Assembly (NCBI GenBank): GCA_937880545.1
Contig: CALFKA010000036.1
Span: 1 to 14,179, forward strand
Reading direction: 5' to 3'
Length of the DNA: 14,179 bases
DNA from: an uncultured Clostridia bacterium
Lineage (GTDB): Bacteria > Bacillota > Clostridia > Peptostreptococcales > Acidaminobacteraceae
Shown here: piece after piece, positions 7,483 through 13,711 of the stretch
How the letters are laid out: every line of letters begins with the position of its first letter
How positions within the stretch are numbered: the first letter of the stretch is position 1
Translations under genes and position numbers: made by a program
The notes under the pieces: generated by a model
Told to the model about the DNA's origin: nothing
Database searches by the model: none
Seen by the model: only the letters and a program-made list of their open reading frames with translations

Positions 7483-8440
7483 TCCATTGATAGAAGTAAA
7501 AAATCTGAAAAAGTATTTCAGCACATCCTCGGGCATGCTCCATGCCGTCGATGATATCAGCTTCAGTATTGACAAAGGCAAGACCCTCGGCATGGTCGGC
7601 GAATCCGGCTGTGGCAAGTCGACGACAGGAAGAGCTCTCCTGAGACTCCTCGAGCCGACGGGCGGAGAGATCTATTTCGAAGGACAGGACCTCGCCCACT
7701 TAAATAAAAAAGAAATGCGCAAGATGCGAAAAGAGCTCCAGATTATATTCCAGGACCCCTTTGCATCACTCAACCCGCGAAAGACCGTCAGCCAGACTAT
7801 CCTCGAGCCCATGGTGATTCACAACATGTACGCCTCCAACAAAGAGCGCCAGGAGAAGGTGCTGGAAATTATGGAGATCGTGGGACTCGCCGAGCGACTC
7901 GTCAATGTCTATCCGCATGAGCTGGACGGCGGAAGACGCCAGAGAATCGGCATCGCCCGAGCGCTCGCACTGGAGCCGAAATTCATCGTCTGCGATGAGC
8001 CGGTTTCCGCGCTTGACGTCTCCATTCAGGCGCAGATCCTCAACCTCCTGAAAGAACTGCAGGATCGCATGGGGCTGACATACCTGTTTATCACCCATGA
8101 CCTGTCGGTCGTCAACCATTTCTCTGATGACATCGCCGTCATGTATCTCGGAAAGATCGTCGAGATCTCGAGCGCTGATGACATGTTCTTAAAACCTATG
8201 CATCCCTATACGCAGGCTCTTCTCTCGGCGATTCCGGTACCGGACATTCACTACAAGAGTGAGCGCATCCTCCTGAAGGGAGAAATCACCTCTCCCATCG
8301 AGCCGCCCAAAGCCTGCCGTTTTGCTAACCGCTGTGCCTACGCCATGGATGTATGCACCAAAAACGAGCCCAAGCTCGTCCAGTTGGAGCCGGGGCATTG
8401 GGTCGCCTGCTTCCTGCACAGTGACGAAATCGAGGAGTAG
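7475..8440 (+). CDS. dppF: Peptide-type ABC transporter ATPase (DppF/OppF family)
   Basis: A 321-residue second ATPase from the GTG at 7475. A TTG at 7469 in the same frame would add two residues and cannot be excluded, since the AGGGAGGAG at 7457-7465 serves either. Walker A is GESGCGKST (42-50), Q-loop Gln93, Walker B IVCDE with Glu175, and switch His208. The ABC signature reads LDGGR (150-154) instead of LSGGQ, so the usual serine is aspartate. The C-terminal extension has Cys281, 287, 294 and 312 with the same spacing as in DppD. The start lies inside the end of dppD. It forms the heterodimeric motor with DppD. Confidence 0.92.
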   Translation: MTNPLIEVKNLKKYFSTSSGMLHAVDDISFSIDKGKTLGMVGESGCGKSTTGRALLRLLEPTGGEIYFEGQDLAHLNKKEMRKMRKELQIIFQDPFASLNPRKTVSQTILEPMVIHNMYASNKERQEKVLEIMEIVGLAERLVNVYPHELDGGRRQRIGIARALALEPKFIVCDEPVSALDVSIQAQILNLLKELQDRMGLTYLFITHDLSVVNHFSDDIAVMYLGKIVEISSADDMFLKPMHPYTQALLSAIPVPDIHYKSERILLKGEITSPIEPPKACRFANRCAYAMDVCTKNEPKLVQLEPGHWVACFLHSDEIEE

Positions 8441-8445
8441 AAAGC

Positions 8446-9600
8446 ATGACTGTTTTCCGACACGCCCGCATCTATACGGGGACCGGCACCGTCATCGATG
8501 ACGGTTTCGTGATCACCGACAAAGGAAGGATCGCAGCCATCGGTCCTGTGGAGGAGTTAACTCTTCCCGAAAATGCCCATGTCATCGATCTGGAAGGGCG
8601 TATCATGACCCCGGGGCTGATCGATCCGCACACCCATATCTGTACCTTCCAGGGGCGAAGCACGCTTCCCGACGTCAAAGACGGCAATGAATACTCTTCT
8701 CCCATCACTCCGTTTGTGCGCGGACTTGACGCCGTCAATCCCGACGATGTCGCCGTAGAGCGCACACGCCAGGCCGGCTTCACGACCGTCTACACAGGAC
8801 CGGGCTCTGCCAATGTCATCGGCGGTACCGGCTGTGCGATCAAACTCCGAGGAAAGACGGCCGATGAGATGCTGATCGAAGGCACTTCCATGATGAAGAT
8901 GGCTCTCGGAGAAAACCCGAAGCGCTTCTTCGGTCTCCAGCAGAAACTCCCCGTGACACGCATGGGAGTGGCAGGTCTCTTAAGAAAAACGCTCTTTGAA
9001 GCCAAGGTCTACAGCGATGCTCTGCTTCGCTATGAAGAAGAAGGCGGAAATAAACCGGAGCCGGACTTTGAGAAGGAAGCTCTTCTCGATGTGGTGCGGG
9101 GCAACATGCGCTGCCGCATCCACGCCCATCGAGCTGATGACATTGTCACCGCCGTGCGCATCGCTCAGGAATTCGGGCTCGACTACGTGATCGAACACGC
9201 CACGGAAGGCTATAAGATCAAAGACTTTCTCGCTGAAAACGACGTCAAATGCGTCATCGGTCCGACAACCCTCTCAGCAGTCAAGCTTGAACTGTGGGAC
9301 ATCTCACTAAACAACGCAAAGGACCTTCACGAAGCCGGCGTCACCATCGCTCTGACGGAAGACACCGACTTTGATACCTGGAAACTCCTCATGAATGTAG
9401 GCGTTTTGATCCGCGAAGGACTCCCACGCAATGTGGCTCTGTCCGCCATCACACTTGAGGCGGCGAAGATGTTAAATCTTGATCATCGCATCGGAAGCCT
9501 CGAGGTCGGAAAAGATGCCGACATGGCTGTCTTTGACGGAGATCCGTTCAGTAACTTCACCCGTTGCCTCATGACAGTCATTGACGGAGAGATCTACTGA
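8446..9600 (+). CDS. Metal-dependent amidohydrolase (imidazolonepropionase/prolidase-like)
   Basis: A 384-residue amidohydrolase-superfamily enzyme with a TIM barrel and flanking beta-sandwich. The metal-site pattern is HTH (His62, His64) after TPGLIDP, HAH (226-228), His251 in EHATEG, and Asp306 in LTEDTD. Lys187 is a possible carboxylated bridging lysine, but this is uncertain. The C-terminal GSLEVGKDADMAVFDGDPF is a typical closing block. There is no signal peptide, so it acts in the cytoplasm. It begins five bases after dppF, with GAGGAG overlapping that stop, so it belongs to the transporter operon. It most likely cleaves or deaminates the imported solute; related enzymes include dipeptidases of the prolidase group and cyclic-amide hydrolases. 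The substrate is not determinable here. Confidence 0.87.
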   Translation: MTVFRHARIYTGTGTVIDDGFVITDKGRIAAIGPVEELTLPENAHVIDLEGRIMTPGLIDPHTHICTFQGRSTLPDVKDGNEYSSPITPFVRGLDAVNPDDVAVERTRQAGFTTVYTGPGSANVIGGTGCAIKLRGKTADEMLIEGTSMMKMALGENPKRFFGLQQKLPVTRMGVAGLLRKTLFEAKVYSDALLRYEEEGGNKPEPDFEKEALLDVVRGNMRCRIHAHRADDIVTAVRIAQEFGLDYVIEHATEGYKIKDFLAENDVKCVIGPTTLSAVKLELWDISLNNAKDLHEAGVTIALTEDTDFDTWKLLMNVGVLIREGLPRNVALSAITLEAAKMLNLDHRIGSLEVGKDADMAVFDGDPFSNFTRCLMTVIDGEIY

Positions 9601-9633
9601 TAGGAAGGTCACACACATCATACTTCCACAACA

Positions 9634-9676
9634 AAATCCGGCTGAGTCAGGAATCACTCCTAGTTCAGCCGGATTT
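9634..9676. terminator. Bidirectional terminator between convergent genes
   Basis: A perfect 12-bp stem (AAATCCGGCTGA, 9634-9645, and its complement 9665-9676) with a 19-base loop that can form a small inner AGGA/TCCT pairing. It lies between the amidohydrolase stop (9600) and the permease stop (9694). A and T runs flank the stem, although the downstream plus-strand T-run is short. It can end transcripts from both sides. Confidence 0.75.
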
Positions 9677-9693
9677 CTCATATACTTATAGTG

Positions 9694-10929
9694 TTACTGT
9701 ACTTTCTTTTCTTCTTTTAAGATGAGGTTGAGGAGGATGCCTGCAATAGCCGCCAGCGCCATTCCTTCGAGCGACAGGTTAATGTCGCCGAGCTGGATCG
9801 GAAGCGACGCTCCCCCGAGTCCCAGCACCAAGATGACAGCGGCGATGATAAGGTTTCTCGGCTGCGTAAAGTCAATCTTGTTTTCTACCACCGTGCGGAT
9901 GCCGACGGCAGAGATCATACCAAATAGAAGGATGGACACCCCACCGATAATTCCGAGAGGAATACTAAAGATCACGGCACCGACTTTGGGAAAGAGTCCC
10001 AGGAGTATCGCCATACACGCGGCAATACGCATGATAATGGGATTCGAAACGCCTGTGAGAGCGAGGACTCCTGTGTTTTCTGAATAGGTCGTATTGGCAG
10101 GCCCCCCGAACATGGCGGAGAGACTCGTTGCCAGACCATCACCCAAAAGAGTGCGGAAGAGTCCGGGATCCTTGGCAAAATCCTTGTTTACAGTCGCGCC
10201 GATGGCAACGACGTCGCCAATGTGCTCGATCATCGTAACCATCGCCAGCGGAGCGATCGTCATGGTCGACTGAAGAGAGAACTTCGCCATCTGAAATGAG
10301 GGGATTGCAATGACTTTTGCTGCCTCAACAGCAGAAAAGTCCACTCTTTTTAGAAGGATGGCAATGACATAGGTGGTGATGAGCCCTACAATGACCGGCA
10401 CCACTTTTAAAAATCCTTTGGCATAGATACTAAGAGCCGTCACTATCGCAAAGACGATAAAAGCGAGGAGCCAGTCTTCTGATGCATTGGTGATGGCGAC
10501 AGGAGCGAGCTTGAGTCCAATGACCATGATGATGGGACCGGTCACGATAGGTGGAAAGAAAGCCATAATCCGCTCTGTTCCAAAGAAATAGATGAGCACG
10601 GCGATCACAAGATAGACAAGCCCTGCGATGACGATGCCGCCCTGCGCATAGGCGAGTCCTTCCGAAGCCGCCACGACCTGGATAGGGATGATGAAGGCAA
10701 AAGAAGAGCCTAGGAAAGCAGGTACTTTGCCTTTGGTGAGAAGGTGAAACAACAGAGTCCCTACCCCTGCCATAAATAATGCTACGGATATGTCCATACC
10801 GGTCAGAATCGGTACGAGCACCGTAGCGCCAAACATGGTAAATGTGTGTTGTAGTCCGAGAATCAGAGCTCTGTGGGGGGCGAGAGGGGCTTCTCCTCGG
10901 ATGCCTTCCGAAATCGATGATGGTGACAT
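9694..10929 (-). CDS. uraA: NCS2-family uracil/xanthine permease
   Basis: A 411-residue polytopic nucleobase symporter of the NAT/NCS2 family. The usual N-terminal block HRALILGLQHTFTMFGATVLVP (19-40) is followed by FLGSSFAFI (72-80). The transport-site glutamates correspond to Glu235 in IEHIGD and Glu284 in TYSENTG, within the NAT motif region. About 12-14 membrane helices are expected. The ATG at 10929 has GGAG six bases upstream. The gene stands alone between two terminators, with its own -10 element and a leader hairpin, so it is probably a monocistronic pyrimidine or purine uptake gene. Uracil is the most likely substrate by resemblance to UraA; xanthine cannot be ruled out. Confidence 0.9.
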   Translation of the reverse strand: MSPSSISEGIRGEAPLAPHRALILGLQHTFTMFGATVLVPILTGMDISVALFMAGVGTLLFHLLTKGKVPAFLGSSFAFIIPIQVVAASEGLAYAQGGIVIAGLVYLVIAVLIYFFGTERIMAFFPPIVTGPIIMVIGLKLAPVAITNASEDWLLAFIVFAIVTALSIYAKGFLKVVPVIVGLITTYVIAILLKRVDFSAVEAAKVIAIPSFQMAKFSLQSTMTIAPLAMVTMIEHIGDVVAIGATVNKDFAKDPGLFRTLLGDGLATSLSAMFGGPANTTYSENTGVLALTGVSNPIIMRIAACMAILLGLFPKVGAVIFSIPLGIIGGVSILLFGMISAVGIRTVVENKIDFTQPRNLIIAAVILVLGLGGASLPIQLGDINLSLEGMALAAIAGILLNLILKEEKKVQ

Positions 10930-10943
10930 TTTTTCTCCGTTCT

Positions 10944-10962
10944 CCCTCTCTCCCGGAGAGGG
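10944..10962 (-). promoter_or_regulatory. Leader hairpin upstream of the nucleobase permease
   Basis: CCCTCTC and GAGAGGG form a perfect 7-bp stem with a 5-base loop in the 5' leader, ending about 15 bases before the permease start codon. There is no T-run after it on the minus strand, so it is not a terminator; it could modulate ribosome access or be bound by a regulator. I see no clear PyrR-binding consensus. Confidence 0.45.
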
Positions 10963-10981
10963 ACATTTCTCTTTCCCGCCT

Positions 10982-10987
10982 ATTATA
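10982..10987 (-). promoter_or_regulatory. -10 element of the permease promoter
   Basis: A perfect TATAAT on the minus strand, 53 bases upstream of the permease ATG. The -35 region at 16-18 bases spacing is poor (GTCCGA at 17), so the promoter is weak or activator-assisted. Confidence 0.45.
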
Positions 10988-11028
10988 GCTCATTCTCAGA
11001 GGTATCGGACATCTTTTTTCTCAAAATC

Positions 11029-11059
11029 AAAAAAGATCCTCCGGATAAACAGAGGATCT
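11029..11059 (-). terminator. Rho-independent terminator after mmdA
   Basis: On the minus strand, AGATCCTC pairs with GAGGATCT (8 bp, 10-base loop) and is followed by a run of T residues, 20 bases beyond the mmdA stop. A second, overlapping perfect inverted repeat (ATCTTTTTT/AAAAAAGAT, 11011-11037) shares its T-run side and could form an alternative structure. It separates mmdA from the nucleobase permease. Confidence 0.85.
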
Positions 11060-11078
11060 CTTGATCAAAAGGTATATC

Positions 11079-12617
11079 TTAAAGCGGAATGTTCCCGTGT
11101 TTCTTTGCGGGTCTTTCAACCTTTTTGCCGCTGAGCATCTTAAAGGCATCCATCAGACGAGCGCGGGTGGTGGCGGGGATGATGACATCATCGACAAACC
11201 CTCTCTCCGCTGCTTTGTAGGGAGTGTTAAACTCCGCCTCATACTCAGCGATCTTCTCTTCTCGCAGGGCTTCGGGATCTTCTGCCGCCCGGATATCTCG
11301 TGCGAAGATGATATTGGCGGCCCCCTGAGAGCCCATGACGGCAATCTCCGCTGAAGGCCAGGCAAAGATCATGTCAGATCCGAGTTCTCTTGAGCTCATG
11401 GCGAGATAAGCACCGCCGTAGTCTTTTCGCGTAATCAGGGTAATCATCGGGACAGTTGCCTCACTGTAGGCGTAGAGCATCTTTGCACCGTGACGGATGA
11501 TGCCTGAATATTCTTGATCCGTCCCCGGAAGAAAGCCCGGGACATCGGCGATGGTAAGAAGCGGGATGTTGAAAGCGTCACAGGTACGGATAAAGCGCGC
11601 CGCCTTATCGGACGCGTTGACGTTGAGACATCCGGCCAATACTTGAGGTTGATTGGCGATGATGCCGACACTTCTACCGCCGATGCGGGCAAAAGCGGTG
11701 ATGATATTTGTTGCATAGTACTGCTGGTACTCCATGAAGTCCCCGCGGTCGACAATCGCCGCAATGACTTCTTTCATATCATAGGCTTTTCTCGGGTTAT
11801 CGGGGATGATGGTATTTAATTCTTCTATATAGTCGTTCAGAGGACCCATATCGTAGATGGGTGCCTCATCGAGATAACTGGAGGGGAGAAATCCGAGAAG
11901 TCTGCGGATGTCGGTGATGACCGAGGCGTCATCTTGTCCTCGGAAGTGCGCAACGCCACTTCGGGAGTTATGTGTGATCGATCCACCTAGCTCCGCCGCA
12001 TCCACTTTTTCACCTGTCACCGCCTCAATGACTTGAGGGCCTGTGATAAACATATGGGAGGTATTGTCGACCATGAAGATGAAGTCCGTCAGAGCCGGTG
12101 AATAGACGGCTCCGCCGGCACACGGCCCCATGATGGCAGTGATCTGCGGAATGACACCGGAGGCTCGGGTATTGGCAAAGAAGATCTTTCCGTAACCGGA
12201 GAGCGCGTCTACACCCTCCTGGATTCTGGCGCCGCCGGAGTCGTTTAGTCCCACGACGGGTGCGCCGACCTTCATGGCATTATCGAGCACTTTGATGATC
12301 TTATTTGCGTGCATCTCACCGAGGCTTCCGCCCATGACCGTAAAGTCCTGCGCGTAAGCATAGACAAGTCTGCCTTCTACGTATCCATAGCCGGTAACCA
12401 CACCTTCCCCCGGCACTTCGATGTCCTGCATGCCAAAGTTCGTGCAGCGGTGTTTCACAAACAGATCGAGCTCTACAAAAGTATCTTGATCAAATAACAG
12501 CGTCAGGCGCTCTCTCGCCGTCAGCTTTCCCGCATCATGCTGCTTCTGAATGCGATCCGGGCCGCCTCCCGCTCTGGCAACGGCTTTGCGTTCTCGAAGC
12601 TTCTCAATCTTTTCCAT
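11079..12617 (-). CDS. mmdA: Methylmalonyl-CoA decarboxylase alpha / acyl-CoA carboxyltransferase
   Basis: A 512-residue carboxyltransferase of the MmdA/PccB family, which moves a carboxyl group between methylmalonyl-CoA and a biotin carrier. The N-terminal half has HDAGKLTARERLTLLFD (27-43), the oxyanion-hole segment GLNDSGGARIQEGVDAL (123-139) and GPCAGGAVYSPALTD (165-179). The C-terminal half has IADVPGFLPGTDQEYSGIIR (356-375) and TRKDYGGAYLAM (396-407). Length is normal. AAAGGA sits seven bases before the ATG. It follows methylmalonyl-CoA epimerase by 21 bases, which favours methylmalonyl-CoA as substrate over acetyl- or glutaconyl-CoA. A terminator follows directly, so the biotin carrier, small and membrane subunits must lie elsewhere. 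Propionyl-CoA carboxylase beta subunit is the alternative. Confidence 0.88.
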   Translation of the reverse strand: MEKIEKLRERKAVARAGGGPDRIQKQHDAGKLTARERLTLLFDQDTFVELDLFVKHRCTNFGMQDIEVPGEGVVTGYGYVEGRLVYAYAQDFTVMGGSLGEMHANKIIKVLDNAMKVGAPVVGLNDSGGARIQEGVDALSGYGKIFFANTRASGVIPQITAIMGPCAGGAVYSPALTDFIFMVDNTSHMFITGPQVIEAVTGEKVDAAELGGSITHNSRSGVAHFRGQDDASVITDIRRLLGFLPSSYLDEAPIYDMGPLNDYIEELNTIIPDNPRKAYDMKEVIAAIVDRGDFMEYQQYYATNIITAFARIGGRSVGIIANQPQVLAGCLNVNASDKAARFIRTCDAFNIPLLTIADVPGFLPGTDQEYSGIIRHGAKMLYAYSEATVPMITLITRKDYGGAYLAMSSRELGSDMIFAWPSAEIAVMGSQGAANIIFARDIRAAEDPEALREEKIAEYEAEFNTPYKAAERGFVDDVIIPATTRARLMDAFKMLSGKKVERPAKKHGNIPL

Positions 12618-12638
12618 AAGAATTTCCTTTCGCTGGAG

Positions 12639-13043
12639 CTACTCTCTCTCAGATATTTCTACTAGGATCCCCTTGCTGCTTTTGGGGTGGACAAATGCGA
12701 TCCTGGCACCTCCGGCTCCATAGCGGGGTTCTTCATCAATCATGCGCATCCCCTTCGCCTTCATATAAGCGATGCCTTCTTCGATGTCTTCGACTCGAAA
12801 AGCCAAGTGCTGGATGCCTTCCCCATTTCTTTCAATAAAACGGGCAATGGGACCGCTTTCATCGGTTGACTCCAGGAGTTCAATCTCCGTATCTCCTACG
12901 GGCAAGAAAGCAACTTTCACTTTTTGTTCTTCAACAACCTCTGTGCCGGCGAGCTCCAGACCCATCACATCACGCCAAAAGGGCAGTGCCTCTTCGAGAT
13001 CTTTTACGGCGATTCCGATGTGATCAAGCTTCAGTGTCTTCAT
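12639..13043 (-). CDS. mce: Methylmalonyl-CoA epimerase
   Basis: A 134-residue metalloenzyme of the vicinal-oxygen-chelate family that interconverts the (R) and (S) forms of methylmalonyl-CoA, linking the mutase and decarboxylase steps. Seen: LDHIGIAVKDL at the N-terminus (His8), EQKVKVAFLPVGDTEIELLE (39-58), GIQHLAFRV (His79), and AFVHPKSSKGILVEI at the C-terminus (Glu129). His8, His79 and Glu129 are the expected metal ligands; these blocks distinguish Mce from glyoxalase I. GGGAGG sets the ATG at 13043. It is the first gene of the mce-mmdA unit, read divergently from the perR-katA unit. Confidence 0.93.
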   Translation of the reverse strand: MKTLKLDHIGIAVKDLEEALPFWRDVMGLELAGTEVVEEQKVKVAFLPVGDTEIELLESTDESGPIARFIERNGEGIQHLAFRVEDIEEGIAYMKAKGMRMIDEEPRYGAGGARIAFVHPKSSKGILVEISERE

Positions 13044-13094
13044 CCGTTCCTCCCTTGAAAATCAGCTTATTAACTGTCAACTGCATACGGGTTA

Positions 13095-13123
13095 AGTATA
13101 TCACACCCCAATAGGGCTATGAA
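13095..13123 (-). promoter_or_regulatory. Promoter of the mce-mmdA operon
   Basis: On the minus strand: TTCATA (-35, 13118-13123), a 17-base spacer, then TATACT (-10, 13095-13100) with the TG extension. It predicts a start near 13088 and a leader of about 45 bases. The TGTGATATACT string is identical to that before the AcnX unit. Confidence 0.65.
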
Positions 13124-13125
13124 AG

Positions 13126-13167
13126 ATAAATTGCATTTATCCCTTCAATTATTATAATGCAATTTAT
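13126..13167. repeat. AT-rich 12-bp inverted repeat, putative operator
   Basis: ATAAATTGCATT (13126-13137) and its exact complement AATGCAATTTAT (13156-13167), with an 18-base gap. The left arm with its flank is itself a 6-3-6 palindrome (ATAAAT TGC ATTTAT, 13126-13140). It lies directly upstream of the mce -35 and about 50 bases upstream of the perR -35, so a dimeric regulator bound here could affect either side. The binding protein is unknown. Confidence 0.6.
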
Positions 13168-13218
13168 TTTTCATTGAAAGTCAAGTAGAAAAGAAGAAAG
13201 AGATGGAAAAGGTCACTC

Positions 13219-13247
13219 TTGACACCTCTATTTATTGTACATATAAT
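13219..13247 (+). promoter_or_regulatory. Consensus promoter of the perR-katA operon
   Basis: TTGACA (13219-13224), a 17-base spacer and TATAAT (13242-13247): both hexamers match the sigma-A consensus exactly. Transcription should start near 13254, inside the inverted repeat that follows. Such a strong core promoter over an operator suggests that control is by repression. Confidence 0.93.
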
Positions 13248-13271
13248 TAGTTAAGAATCACTCTTAACTAA
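13247..13271. promoter_or_regulatory. Perfect 10-bp inverted repeat, probable PerR-type operator
   Basis: TTAGTTAAGA (13247-13256) and its exact complement TCTTAACTAA (13262-13271) with a 5-base centre. It begins at the last base of the -10 and covers the transcription start. The central 15 bases resemble, but do not fully match, the Bacillus PerR box TTATAATNATTATAA. The position suits autorepression of the Fur/PerR-family gene immediately downstream. Confidence 0.75.
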
Positions 13272-13294
13272 AACATATTACAAAGGATCCCATC

Positions 13295-13699
13295 ATGAAT
13301 CAAAAGATATTAATGGAAAAACTGGAAGCTCATCAGATTCCCGTTTCCCTTCAAAGAATACACATTCTCAGTTTTTTATTTGAGAATCCCGGACATTACC
13401 GTGCCGAGGAGGTGTATGAGACCCTCAAGCCTAAAGTCCCCACCCTCTCGAAGTCCACCGTCTACAATACATTACACCTCTTTAGTGAAAAGGGGCTCTT
13501 AAGGACACTCAGTCTCGAAGAGGGGGTGACCCATTACGATGCGATGATGGAAGACCACGCCCATTTCATCTGTGAGCAGTGCCATCAGATTACTAATGTG
13601 CCCTTGCAGGAAGCTCTCCCCCAAATTGATCTTCCCGGGACACAGATACACCAGAAAGATCTTATCTATCGCGGCATATGCCAGAAGTGTCTGGTATAA
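13295..13699 (+). CDS. perR: PerR-like Fur-family peroxide/metal regulator
   Basis: A 134-residue DNA-binding repressor. The N-terminal winged helix includes RAEEVYETLKPKVPTLSKSTVYNTL (36-60). Structural zinc site: CEQC (93-96) and CQKC (129-132). By recalled alignment with Bacillus subtilis PerR at a constant offset of three residues, regulatory-metal ligands His37, Asp85, His91 and His93 become His34, Asp82, His88 and His90, while Asp104 becomes Asn101. A catalase twelve bases downstream makes a peroxide-response role more likely than iron control. AAAGGA supports the ATG. The promoter and operator at 13219-13271 suggest autoregulation. A Fur or Zur assignment is possible but less favoured by context. 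Confidence 0.85.
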   Translation: MNQKILMEKLEAHQIPVSLQRIHILSFLFENPGHYRAEEVYETLKPKVPTLSKSTVYNTLHLFSEKGLLRTLSLEEGVTHYDAMMEDHAHFICEQCHQITNVPLQEALPQIDLPGTQIHQKDLIYRGICQKCLV

Positions 13700-13711
13700 T
13701 AGGAGAAAATA

